DNA of 34,987 bases from Parabacteroides distasonis (GCA_021531385.1 JAFBIR010000021.1:1-34987); one strand, 5' to 3'; positions 1-6,413 are shown, counted from the first letter of the stretch. Translations and numbers: made by a program. Notes: generated by a model from the sequence alone, not told the origin.

Positions 1-86
1 AACAGCTTCTCTTGAATTTCTTTACTTTTCCCTTGCACATACACCTTGGTATTGTCAAGGAAACTAATTGCCTCTTCTCTTGTCAT
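1..86 (-). CDS. Phage-type hypothetical protein, N-terminal fragment (cut by window edge)
   Basis: An open frame on the minus strand starts with ATG at 86 and runs off the left edge, giving 28 residues (MTREEAISFLDNTKVYVQGK then SKEIQEKL). Its ATG overlaps the TGA stop of the upstream gene by four bases, the same ATGA coupling seen elsewhere in this leftward operon, which supports the start. The fragment is too short to assign a function. It is the last visible member of the mobile-element operon, which continues beyond the window. Confidence 0.6.
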   Translation of the reverse strand, partial: MTREEAISFLDNTKVYVQGKSKEIQEKL

Positions 87-316
87 AACTTACTCTCCTT
101 TTCTTTATCATCTCTTACTTCAACGAAAATCACGTTCTTATTGTCCGTGCGATCAATCCGAAAACATGCTCCTGCTTGATCTGGACAACGCATTTCATCA
201 CATAGACAATGAAGCCCATTGAAATAGCATCCATAGCAGAAACAACTATCTCCTGCATCTTTTACCTGTAATTTGACCCCATTTAAGTCAAAGACTTCTC
301 CAATCGCTCTGTCCAT
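83..316 (-). CDS. Small cysteine-rich protein, stand-alone copy of a module shared by three operon proteins
   Basis: The 77-residue protein begins MDRAIGEVF and has seven cysteines (C25, C27, C30, C37, C39, C44, C51), followed by a basic stretch and a VIF strand near residues 62-64. The spacing suggests a small zinc-binding or disulphide-rich fold, which is an inference. The first 64 residues align with the N-terminus of the next gene upstream (MERAIGEVF, cysteines at 26, 29, 30, 36, 44, then RSDGHGVIF), so the two are paralogues. A more distant copy is at 2996-3355. Start and stop sit in the tightly packed leftward operon. I do not recognise a named family and assign no function. Confidence 0.7.
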   Translation of the reverse strand: MDRAIGEVFDLNGVKLQVKDAGDSCFCYGCYFNGLHCLCDEMRCPDQAGACFRIDRTDNKNVIFVEVRDDKEKESKL

Positions 317-320
317 AATC

Positions 321-767
321 TTATATTTTGATTATCATCCAATCCTCAGCGAGCAAATCGCAAGCCGTAGCGGTATAAACACCCTGATGCCCATCTTTTG
401 TATTTATACAGAAGAAAGGTAGCATACCAACCACGTCTTTAGCCAAGAAAATGCTCTTATTGCCGCTCCATGATTCCCTGCGAGCCACAGCACCGTCTTT
501 GAGATACTGGAGAACGCGCGAAAAATCCATACGCTTGACTTCCAAGTTGCTTTCAGTCTCATTGTCATTGGTAGATTTAATATCATCGAGCCTCTTGAAA
601 ATCACACCGTGACCATCGCTCCTGTCTTTTATGTAGCATTTTCCAGTATTATACGCATAACATCCTTCGTTCTCCAAGCAACAGCCGTCACAATGTTCGC
701 CATCATTTTTAATGGCTATAAAGGTATCGCCATTAAAAGTGAATACTTCTCCTATCGCTCTCTCCAT
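321..767 (-). CDS. Cys-rich module fused to a DUF2829 (Tad2-like) domain
   Basis: The 148-residue protein has two parts. Residues 1-57 are the same cysteine-rich module as the next gene downstream. Residues 80-148 match the DUF2829 pattern: an opening MDFSRVLQYLKDGAVARRES followed by tryptophan, a middle strand segment, and the closing LLAEDWMI. DUF2829 includes Tad2, a phage protein that binds the signalling molecule of Thoeris defence and so blocks it. That activity is known for some family members and is only inferred here. A GTG at 773 overlaps the upstream stop, but ATG at 767 is preferred because it matches the paralogue's start exactly. The linker (about 58-79) is polar and probably flexible. 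Many DUF2829 proteins have no tested function. Confidence 0.75.
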   Translation of the reverse strand: MERAIGEVFTFNGDTFIAIKNDGEHCDGCCLENEGCYAYNTGKCYIKDRSDGHGVIFKRLDDIKSTNDNETESNLEVKRMDFSRVLQYLKDGAVARRESWSGNKSIFLAKDVVGMLPFFCINTKDGHQGVYTATACDLLAEDWMIIKI

Positions 768-769
768 GA

Positions 770-1117
770 TCACTTACTTTTTGGTTTCATATACGCTTCT
801 GCTAACTCCATTGCTATCTCTGGGGTTAAGTCATGATGCCTCTTAATCATCCTGATAAAGGCTTCGCGCCCAATCATACGATAAGCAGGTACATATCTGC
901 GATCTACAAGATCCGCGGGCTCGCCCGGTTCGATGGCCTTATCTCTACCTGCTTTCTCCGCCTCTAAAGAACACTCGAAGATGTCTTTTCCCTCTTTATT
1001 GACGATTACATATTCAATCGTCTCACCGCCTATTTTCAGCCTTATCGCTCCGTAATATTTGGCTATCGAGAATTGGGAGGTTCTCCAATACTCTTCTTCC
1101 ATTAAGATTGCTGCCAT
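770..1117 (-). CDS. Phage-type hypothetical protein, 115 aa
   Basis: A 115-residue soluble protein of unknown function. The N-terminal half (about 15-55) reads like beta strands, with an alternating pattern around RLKIGGETIEYVIVNKEG. The C-terminal half (about 75-112) is helical and includes RMIGREAFIRMIKRHHDLTP. There is no signal peptide, membrane segment or recognisable catalytic motif. It lies 6 bases after the radical SAM gene and 2 bases before the ATG of the DUF2829 fusion, so it is almost certainly co-transcribed with both. The start at 1117 is the first ATG after the upstream stop. Confidence 0.65.
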   Translation of the reverse strand: MAAILMEEEYWRTSQFSIAKYYGAIRLKIGGETIEYVIVNKEGKDIFECSLEAEKAGRDKAIEPGEPADLVDRRYVPAYRMIGREAFIRMIKRHHDLTPEIAMELAEAYMKPKSK

Positions 1118-1123
1118 ATTTTT

Positions 1124-2044
1124 CTATTTAAAGTATTCCTTGCACTTGAAACCTACTCTCGGAGAAAATTCCTTGAAGTCGGTCGCCTTGTAAAATACCC
1201 TCCGATTAGCCCACTGAGCCATGTCCTTTTGCCATTGAGGAATTTGATTTCTCCTGTATGGATCCCTGTATGGTTGTGCGTGAACTACTATGTTGGGATA
1301 GGTTCTGAATGCGCTAAGTCTCTCATAACATTCGCTCAAGTCATCTGTAAGCATTGTGTATAACAGATAATAAGCTGGACGCTCTCGAAACTTATTAATC
1401 TTCTGCATTGCATTAAAACAGTATGCGATTTGAGCCATCGTGTCGCATCCAAACCGGATCTCGTGAATCCAACGAACTTTAGCAAGAAGATCTCCGATCT
1501 CTTCCGTTACTAACCTTGCATCGAGGCCCTGGTTGAAATCGACAATATACTTTCTGTCAACAATCTTTACTATCTGATCTAACCCGTAGTCAGAAGCGAG
1601 GATGTTGTTATCCATAAGTATGAGCCGGTTTCTACCTTGAACCGCTATATCATCAACATCCATATAAGCGTGAACACTACCTTCCTTTTTAGGCACTACG
1701 CACCAATTGCATTTATTCGGACATCCTCTTGTGATAAATCCATAGGCTGTTCTTTTATCTATTGATGGGTAGATTGAATAATCGGGAATAGTATACTCAA
1801 CCTCTTTCTCTAATCGACTATTCAAAGAATATCCAGTACCTCCAGAAAACACTTGACATGTATTTTCAATAGAATGCTCGTAGTCGTTCGTGAAAGAAAA
1901 GATCTTGGACTTATAAACACAATCATACTTATCAAATGGATTATACCAATCCACTTGATCTCCAATACCCTTATGATATGATGATATTTTCATCAACGCC
2001 AAGTTTGGATAATTGCTATCTACCGGAAGTAATCCTATCTTCAT
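1124..2044 (-). CDS. Radical SAM protein of the mobile element
   Basis: The 306-residue protein carries the radical SAM iron-sulphur motif CX3CX2C as GCPNKCNWCVVPKK (C108, C112, C115), which coordinates the 4Fe-4S cluster that cleaves S-adenosylmethionine. It is followed by strand-helix repeats of a partial TIM barrel (RLILMDNNIL, VDFNQGLDARL, IHEIRFGCDT). The first 90 residues (MKIGLLPVDSNYPNLALMKI onward) resemble the shortened cobalamin-binding-like lead domain of B12-type radical SAM proteins, but the usual DxHxxG motif is not visible. Substrate is unknown. It sits just downstream of a PP-loop/PAPS-reductase-family gene, which hints at joint nucleotide or nucleic-acid modification. That link is speculative. 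Confidence 0.85.
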   Translation of the reverse strand: MKIGLLPVDSNYPNLALMKISSYHKGIGDQVDWYNPFDKYDCVYKSKIFSFTNDYEHSIENTCQVFSGGTGYSLNSRLEKEVEYTIPDYSIYPSIDKRTAYGFITRGCPNKCNWCVVPKKEGSVHAYMDVDDIAVQGRNRLILMDNNILASDYGLDQIVKIVDRKYIVDFNQGLDARLVTEEIGDLLAKVRWIHEIRFGCDTMAQIAYCFNAMQKINKFRERPAYYLLYTMLTDDLSECYERLSAFRTYPNIVVHAQPYRDPYRRNQIPQWQKDMAQWANRRVFYKATDFKEFSPRVGFKCKEYFK

Positions 2045-2102
2045 GTACTATCTATAACTTAATAATTGTGTTTATAAATTTGCACGTACCAAATACCTCT
2101 TT

Positions 2103-2999
2103 TCATCCTTGGAACTGATCATTTACTCCTTTGAAATTAGCTGCATCAAAATCAATCTTCTGCTGCAATACCTCTTTCGCATAGAACTTATCGAAAGATT
2201 CGCCGCTTATCCACCAGCGAAAGCCAAATTCCGGATCGTCGAAATTTCTACGGATATACCCATTCTCTATTAGCTTTCGAATCACCTCTATCCATTTTCG
2301 CTCCACATGGGGATAACGATCTATATCTTTCTTTTTCTGCTTATAATTGGACATGGGGCATAAAATGCAACCTATCCGCTTAAAGCCCTCGTCATACAGC
2401 TTGCAATGCGCGATGCCGGATTCATTCAGAAATCCCCATACGTCTGCTTCTGTCCAATCTAACAACGGAGATAGTAGAATCTTATCCTTCCCGCCGACGC
2501 AAGTAACCATGCTCTCAGTGTGCTCGGAGAATTGATCGAAGTTGCCTTCATAATCCTTACCCCTCCCTCTTACCGAAAATTCCTTGCGTTTAGCTCGCCT
2601 CGCGCTCTCTTGCCTACGAACACCGATCAATGTTACCTTACCAGCTCCATGTATCTCTTTATATACGGCGCAACACCATCGAAGCGTTCTGGTAGGTAGT
2701 ATATGCTTCTTGATAGCCATATCGTAAATAGACATCTTCGGCTTGATCAGCTCCACGTCGGGGTAATTTCGCTTCACAAAACGGATCACTTCGGGTGGAT
2801 CGATGGACGTAAGGCTCATGTGTGCCTTGAACTTTACTCCGGCCATCTTCGCTATGTGATATAATGCTTGGCTATCCTTGCCTCCCGAAAAGGCTAAATA
2901 GAAACCATTCTCAGGGTCGAGCCGCAAGGCCATCTCTTCCGATCTCCGAAGGAGATCCACGGAATAGTCTATCTTATCTTGCAACGACTTACGTATCAT
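2103..2999 (-). CDS. Phosphoadenosine phosphosulfate reductase family (PP-loop) protein
   Basis: The 298-residue protein has the PP-loop signature SGGKDS at residues 38-43, which binds the ATP pyrophosphate in the PAPS reductase/N-type ATP pyrophosphatase family. Further family marks are RWCCAVYKE (C109, C110) and a late GCILCP pair (C211, C214) that could hold an Fe-S cluster, as in DndC-like and TtcA-like members. Phage copies are common and usually have no known substrate. Real assimilatory PAPS reductases are shorter and lack this cysteine layout, so sulphate assimilation is unlikely. Its ATG overlaps the stop of the upstream gene by four bases. It precedes the radical SAM gene by 58 bases. 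Confidence 0.85.
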   Translation of the reverse strand: MIRKSLQDKIDYSVDLLRRSEEMALRLDPENGFYLAFSGGKDSQALYHIAKMAGVKFKAHMSLTSIDPPEVIRFVKRNYPDVELIKPKMSIYDMAIKKHILPTRTLRWCCAVYKEIHGAGKVTLIGVRRQESARRAKRKEFSVRGRGKDYEGNFDQFSEHTESMVTCVGGKDKILLSPLLDWTEADVWGFLNESGIAHCKLYDEGFKRIGCILCPMSNYKQKKKDIDRYPHVERKWIEVIRKLIENGYIRRNFDDPEFGFRWWISGESFDKFYAKEVLQQKIDFDAANFKGVNDQFQG

Positions 3000-3355
3000 G
3001 GCCTATTATATACTTTATCCACTATAATATCCACGACGACAAACAGGCAAGCCACCGCTAACAGCAGGGATAGAATAAAATCCTTATCCAAAAACAAGAC
3101 GAATACCGCCGCCACGAACAGAGAGAATAGCAGGAGGGACAATAAGATCACGAATGAGTTAGACAACTCCTTCCGCAAGTTGACCTCCTTGTAAATCACA
3201 AATCGCTTATCCGTGCGCTGCTCATATCCGCAACCCATAGATTCCGGATTGTCGCATATATCTCTCATGTCGCACAATTCGCAAGTGTCAATCGGAATGA
3301 ATCTTCTCCCGTTGTGCTCGAACTCTTCTTCCTTATTATAGTCTATCTTGTTCAT
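2996..3355 (-). CDS. Cys-rich module fused to two transmembrane segments
   Basis: The 119-residue protein has an N-terminal cysteine-rich segment (C25, C28, C34, C42, then RTDKRFVIYKEV). This parallels the modules at 83-316 and 321-767 in order and spacing: a short F..NG lead, a CX2C pair, two more cysteines, R-x-D and a closing V-I-F/Y strand. Residues about 65-85 and 91-112 are strongly hydrophobic and read as two membrane helices separated by LDKD. The protein is probably anchored in the inner membrane with the Cys module in the cytoplasm, which is an inference. Its function is unknown. It overlaps the start of the PP-loop gene by four bases and lies 3 bases after the DUF4406 gene. Confidence 0.65.
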   Translation of the reverse strand: MNKIDYNKEEEFEHNGRRFIPIDTCELCDMRDICDNPESMGCGYEQRTDKRFVIYKEVNLRKELSNSFVILLSLLLFSLFVAAVFVLFLDKDFILSLLLAVACLFVVVDIIVDKVYNRP

Positions 3356-3358
3356 ATC

Positions 3359-3661
3359 TTACACCTCCTCATACATAATCACCTTACCCAATAGCTCGGC
3401 CACACGATGCTCGATCCTCGCCCCTCGGCTCATGTCCCATCCTCGCAGCATAAGGACAGCGTCGCACCACAGCAGGTGCCACAGGCATACCGCCATGCAA
3501 CGCCACCACGACCAAAGCGGGCAACAGAGCCTTATCGGATTGACAGGCACGAAACCGATCTGACTGGCCATGTTGGCGGCTGCGTTGAAACGGATAGCGG
3601 CCTCCTTGTAGGGGAGACCGCTGACAGGACCGCTGATGAATAGCTTGCTTCGCCTCATCAT
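3359..3661 (-). CDS. DUF4406 protein (nucleoside 2-deoxyribosyltransferase-like)
   Basis: The 100-residue protein matches DUF4406, a Rossmann-like family related to nucleoside 2-deoxyribosyltransferases. Visible marks are KLFISGPVSGLPYKEA at residues 6-21, a central W...C-D-A-V-L-M-L-R-G-W-D strand, and S-R-G-A-R-I-E-H-R-V-A-E-L-L-G near the end. The SGP and GA..E segments correspond to the nucleotide-binding regions of the fold. Phage versions are common and the substrate is not known. The protein has an unusually Trp- and Cys-rich middle (about 45-66). There are two possible starts, at 3661 and 3658. The upstream gene's stop begins at 3662, with no gap. Confidence 0.75.
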   Translation of the reverse strand: MMRRSKLFISGPVSGLPYKEAAIRFNAAANMASQIGFVPVNPIRLCCPLWSWWRCMAVCLWHLLWCDAVLMLRGWDMSRGARIEHRVAELLGKVIMYEEV

Positions 3662-3940
3662 CTATCCCTCCATCTTTCTTGCCCGCATCTGCGCCTCGAA
3701 GTCGGCGATGTACTGCTTTCTCTTGTCGTAGTACTCGCTCTTTACGCTGAGGATCTCCACCTTGATGGATGCCAGTCGCTTGCTGAGGTCGAGCTTCCTC
3801 TGGCGAAGCTGTAGCATCTGCACGCCGATCAAGTCTATCTCCTTGCGTATCTCGTCACGCTCGTTGTGCTTTGATTCCATGATCGCCTTTCTCTCCGCGT
3901 CGATACGCGCCAAACCTCCTAAAAATTCCTTGTAAGTCAT
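3662..3940 (-). CDS. Coiled-coil hypothetical protein
   Basis: The 92-residue protein is highly charged and shows heptad-like spacing of hydrophobic residues through almost its whole length, for example IRKEIDLIGVQMLQLRQRKL and DLSKRLASIKVEILSVK. It probably forms an extended or paired helix. There are no cysteines, membrane segments or catalytic motifs. It directly abuts the DUF4406 gene. Function is unknown. Small coiled-coil proteins of this type are frequent in phage early operons. Confidence 0.6.
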   Translation of the reverse strand: MTYKEFLGGLARIDAERKAIMESKHNERDEIRKEIDLIGVQMLQLRQRKLDLSKRLASIKVEILSVKSEYYDKRKQYIADFEAQMRARKMEG

Positions 3941-4114
3941 AATGATTGATTTTTAAATGATTATTCTTGAAATCCCGCTTACCTCCCTCGAAGCGGGCGA
4001 AGACGATCCGCCTAACGGCACGGATGCCGACCGCCGTAACGTGGCGATAACGGGTGATAATTGACATAATAGGATTTCGACAAGCTAAGACGTATCACCA
4101 TCCGCCCTATATCT

Positions 4115-4282
4115 TTAGTCTGAGCTATCAATCCTGTACCGGAAATCTCCCTGCTCGCAGGTGTACTCATGGAGGCATCGCCCGATCTTCTTCTCCTTGA
4201 TCTCGTAGCCCTTGGCCAATGCCTCCTTCAACTCCTCTGGGATCTCTGTGCCCCAGCTGTTCATGTAGCCTAAGTCTTTCAT
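4115..4282 (-). CDS. Small phage-type hypothetical protein, 55 aa
   Basis: Reading the minus strand gives a 55-residue frame starting MKDLGYMNSWGTEIPEELKE and ending RYRIDSSD, with TAA at 4117-4115. AAAAGGA lies a few bases before the ATG and fits a ribosome-binding site. The frame fills a gap in the leftward gene chain between the 247-residue protein and the coiled-coil gene. Composition is normal for a soluble helical-then-strand protein (IPEELKEALAKGYEIKEKKI). It has two cysteines and no recognisable domain. The call rests on position, ribosome-binding site and amino-acid composition. Confidence 0.5.
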   Translation of the reverse strand: MKDLGYMNSWGTEIPEELKEALAKGYEIKEKKIGRCLHEYTCEQGDFRYRIDSSD

Positions 4283-4300
4283 GATCCTTTTATTTATACA

Positions 4301-5044
4301 TTATATAATAGTCACCCTCATGTCGAGCCCGTCAATCCGGAACGGGTCCCGCTTGAAGATGTTCGGCATGTTAACCGCTATCCTGAATGGCCTCACATTC
4401 CCGTACGACAGCGTGAACGCCACGCCATCGTCGTCGTCCTTTACCAGGTTCCTGCTGCTGATCGATCGACGGGAGAACTTCTTGTGCATCCGTGTGAACG
4501 TGTCATGCCCTATGAAGGTCTTCATCATGAAGACAGACCCATCCAGCACGCAGCCGAGCAATATGCCGTCCTCTATGTCGAGGTAGCAGAAATCGTTTCG
4601 GAACACGATGACACCCGTCGTCGTCAGCCGTCTCGACATCGCCGCCCGCAACGCCTCTCCGCTCTTCCCCGTGCACGCCCGCTGGCCGTACCTGTTTATG
4701 GCGTGCGGGGAGATCACGAGTAGCCTACCCGCCTCGTTGATCGCTGCCCCGTCCTTCGGGAGGACGAGATACGTCCCGTGCGCAGTCTGCATCTCCGTCA
4801 GGACAACGAACCGGGCCTTCCCCGAGGCCATCTCCGAGCGACTCTCCGCCCTTAGGGCCAGCGTGCACCTGTTACCGCTCCGGCTCACGTAGGAGGCGGA
4901 GTAGAACACCGGGAACCTCGTGCGGCCACGGCAGTCACGGCTCCACAGCTTGTATGTCCTACCATAGACCAGCCTGTCGGCGTCTATCCTGTCGGCGTAC
5001 ACCTCCCTGGCTATCTCCGCCCAGCTCATCCTCTCGGTGATCAT
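4301..5044 (-). CDS. Phage-type hypothetical protein, 247 aa
   Basis: A 247-residue soluble protein, rich in Arg and in alternating strand patterns, that I cannot assign to a named family. Its most distinctive segment is ISPHAINRYGQR (about 111-122), followed by a conserved-looking DIEDGILLGCVLDGSVFMMK region. The HxxxRYxxR element resembles a basic nucleic-acid- or phosphate-binding motif, but this is a weak inference. There is no signal peptide or membrane helix. Its ATG overlaps the stop of the upstream small membrane protein by four bases (5041-5044). Base composition is clearly richer in G and C than in the genes left of 3.3 kb. Confidence 0.7.
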   Translation of the reverse strand: MITERMSWAEIAREVYADRIDADRLVYGRTYKLWSRDCRGRTRFPVFYSASYVSRSGNRCTLALRAESRSEMASGKARFVVLTEMQTAHGTYLVLPKDGAAINEAGRLLVISPHAINRYGQRACTGKSGEALRAAMSRRLTTTGVIVFRNDFCYLDIEDGILLGCVLDGSVFMMKTFIGHDTFTRMHKKFSRRSISSRNLVKDDDDGVAFTLSYGNVRPFRIAVNMPNIFKRDPFRIDGLDMRVTII

Positions 5045-5292
5045 GGCTCATCACCCTCCACGTGATCACGTCTCTTGGCGAGGATCGCCGTTATCCACAC
5101 GAACGCCACGATGCCGGACAGGCCGAACAGCAGGGCGTGCGCCTCAGGGCATCTCTCGTAGAGCGCCACTATGCCGATCAGCACGGCCACGCTCGTTATA
5201 CCAGACAATGTCAAGCCTACCAGAAGGCGCAATGCCCTCATGGCCGTCCCCAGGTATCCGTGGAGGCGGCAGAAAAAATCCATATTTACCAT
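5041..5292 (-). CDS. Small two-helix membrane protein
   Basis: The 83-residue protein has two predicted membrane helices: about residues 20-45 (RALRLLVGLTLSGITSVAVL then IGIVAL) and about 53-70 (LLFGLSGIVAFVWITAIL). A basic, charged tail (AKRRDHVEGDEP) follows. The length and two-helix layout are compatible with a holin or other phage inner-membrane protein, but nothing specific supports lysis. It is the first gene of the leftward operon and overlaps the next gene by four bases. The upstream region contains the tRNA-like hairpins rather than an obvious promoter. Confidence 0.55.
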   Translation of the reverse strand: MVNMDFFCRLHGYLGTAMRALRLLVGLTLSGITSVAVLIGIVALYERCPEAHALLFGLSGIVAFVWITAILAKRRDHVEGDEP

Positions 5293-5315
5293 GATTGCTT
5301 TTTTTAGAATTGAGC

Positions 5316-5361
5316 TCCCCGGGCGGGGCTCGAACCCGCCTTGTCCCGGTCGATCCGGGGA
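5316..5361 (-). other. tRNA-like T-arm hairpin 1 (minus strand)
   Basis: On the minus strand a T-arm of canonical shape is present: stem GCGGG, loop TTCGAGC, stem CCCGC (5 bp, 7 nt, 5 bp). It is enclosed by a perfect 7-bp stem, TCCCCGG with CCGGGGA, as in a tRNA acceptor stem with a G at the discriminator position. Only 15 bases lie between the 5' stem strand and the T-arm, so there is no room for D and anticodon arms. No CCA is encoded. This may be a degenerate tRNA or a tRNA-mimicking RNA. Confidence 0.45.
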
Positions 5362-5451
5362 ATGTCGGCCTTTCGGGTGTCCTCCACGACAGCCTTAGGC
5401 CTGTACCAAACAAATCAGTCTCTCATAGCATGCGCATCCTTACGCACGAGC

Positions 5452-5555
5452 CGGACGGGAGGGAGTCGAACCCTCCAGTGTCCCAAGATTTCACGAACCG
5501 TCATTTTGTGACTCACATTATCCATTCGAGTTACCCGCTCACTCGCCTACGTCCG
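5452..5555 (-). other. tRNA-like T-arm hairpin 2 (minus strand)
   Basis: On the minus strand the T-arm is GAGGG, loop TTCGACT, CCCTC (5459-5475), followed by CCGTCCG and a G. A distant CGGACG (5550-5555) can pair with CGTCCG, and a D-arm-like hairpin CGAG/CTCG with GGTAA in the loop lies at 5527-5545. No acceptable 5-bp anticodon stem with a 7-nt loop can be found between them, and the total of about 105 nt is too long for an ordinary tRNA. A local alternative pairs GACGG (5498-5502) with CCGTC (5454-5458). It shares GGGACA and the GGGTTCGA core with hairpin 1. Confidence 0.4.
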
Positions 5556-5564
5556 AAAAAGGAA

Positions 5565-5594
5565 GCCCGGACGGCCATCACTGGTGATCCGGGC
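5565..5594. other. GC-rich hairpin between tRNA-like elements
   Basis: GCCCGGA at 5565-5571 pairs with TCCGGGC at 5588-5594, and ATCAC/GTGAT inside forms a second short stem. No run of T follows on either strand, so it does not look like a classical intrinsic terminator. It lies beside tRNA-like hairpin 2 and may belong to the same structured RNA. Confidence 0.35.
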
Positions 5595-5668
5595 AGATGA
5601 AATGAAGTATTTAACAACAAAAAAAGTGTAAATGAGTTTCAAATTTAAACCATGAAGAAAACTCTCGC

Positions 5669-5715
5669 CCCTCCGGGCGGATCCGATCCGCCGCTTCCCG
5701 CGTCCAAGCGGAGGG
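5669..5715 (-). other. tRNA-like T-arm hairpin 3 (minus strand)
   Basis: On the minus strand a 7-bp stem, CCCTCCG with CGGAGGG, encloses 16 bases and then a 5-bp/7-nt T-arm-like hairpin GGCGG-ATCGGAT-CCGCC. The loop deviates from the tRNA consensus at the positions of T54 and A58, so it looks degenerate. The architecture (7 bp, 15-16 nt, 17-nt hairpin, 7 bp) is the same as in hairpin 1 although the sequence differs. A short internal hairpin GCTT/AAGC is possible in the 16-base spacer. Confidence 0.4.
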
Positions 5716-5946
5716 TTATATGTAGGGTTCCCATCCCGTCACGCCTATCCGTGGCGTGAGGACGATTGACCAAGCCCCAAGGTCGGGCCTACATCGTGAG
5801 GTGGATGGGGACTGGTCGTAATCCTCCCAGCCCTACGCCTCGGCTCCATGCCTCGGCGTGCCAGCCGCTCCGCCTACCGGTCACCCGGATTCCGTCGCCA
5901 GCTGGTCTTTGTCTATCCACCATGTCAAAGATCTCTTTCTCTTGTC
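5716..5946. other. Intergenic stretch with no convincing gene
   Basis: About 230 bases between tRNA-like hairpin 3 and the HTH gene. It contains a small hairpin CACGCC/GGCGTG near 5735-5760 and several Arg/Gly-rich open frames that look like GC-driven artefacts. One of these, 5789-5953 on the minus strand, starts inside the stop of the HTH gene and has a purine-rich leader, but its protein has no recognisable character. Confidence 0.3.
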
Positions 5947-6213
5947 TTAGCATCCCCCTCTCTGGAGGTACGCCATCAGCTCGTTCCTGGAGTAAACCCT
6001 CCGTCTCCCGAGTTTCACGCTCGGGATCTCGTCCCGATGGTCCTGCACCCATCTGGGTGTCTTCCTGAGGAAGTCCGCCGCCTCCGCCACGTTGAGCATC
6101 GTGTCGTTGTCCGACCTGTCCCGCTCCATCGTCTCCTTGACGGCCCGCCTGACCTCCTTGATGAGCAGTGGGGCGAGCTCCGCCGCCACCATCCTCGCCT
6201 CGTTCCTTGTCAT
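5947..6213 (-). CDS. Helix-turn-helix DNA-binding protein (excisionase/MerR-like)
   Basis: From ATG at 6213 this is an 88-residue protein. Residues about 38-88 form the winged-helix HTH_17 pattern common in excisionases and MerR-like regulators: LNVAEAADFLRKTPRWVQDH, then PSVKLGRRRVYSRNELMAYL. The preceding helix (MTRNEARMVAAELAPLLIKE) is charged. An upstream ATG at 6261 would add 16 hydrophobic residues that do not fit the family, so the later start is preferred. It is divergent from the phage repressor, a classic place for an excisionase or Cro-like regulator, and probably starts the leftward transcription unit. Whether it promotes excision or only represses cannot be seen. Confidence 0.75.
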   Translation of the reverse strand: MTRNEARMVAAELAPLLIKEVRRAVKETMERDRSDNDTMLNVAEAADFLRKTPRWVQDHRDEIPSVKLGRRRVYSRNELMAYLQRGGC

Positions 6214-6381
6214 AGGCCGGAAAATGATAAAGGCCCTCAGGAGGACAGCGACAATGTCCAAGTCATCGCTGTACGACCTTCAGGCCTCTGTTTCGTTCCC
6301 TGTTCGCAAAGCCGTGGACTTGGACTACACGACCGCGAAAAAATTTCGCTTGAAACAGTTGGATTTATGATGGCTGCCACC

Positions 6382-6389
6382 TATCTTTG
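6382..6389 (+). promoter_or_regulatory. Candidate -7 box, rightward promoter for the repressor
   Basis: TATCTTTG matches the Bacteroidota -7 consensus TAnnTTTG. A TTG at 6359-6361 lies 20 bases upstream, where the -33 element is expected. The distance to the repressor ATG (6547) is long at about 157 bases, so this would give a long leader crossing the candidate operators. Confidence 0.4.
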
Positions 6390-6413
6390 CCAATGGATAT
6401 TCGTAGTTGCGGC

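Noticed and set aside
3855-4067. Minus-strand frame of 70 residues in the gap between the 55-aa protein and the coiled-coil gene
   Set aside because: It overlaps 86 bases of the coiled-coil gene in another frame, has no clear ribosome-binding site and a composition rich in Arg and His. The gap 3941-4114 may hold only untranslated sequence.
5452-5555. Complete tRNA gene
   Set aside because: T-arm, acceptor-like and D-arm-like parts exist, but no acceptable anticodon arm can be drawn and the length is about 105 nt, so I call it tRNA-like only.
5789-5953. Minus-strand 54-codon frame starting within the HTH gene stop
   Set aside because: The start overlap and purine-rich leader are suggestive, but the protein is Arg/Gly-rich and looks like a product of high GC content.
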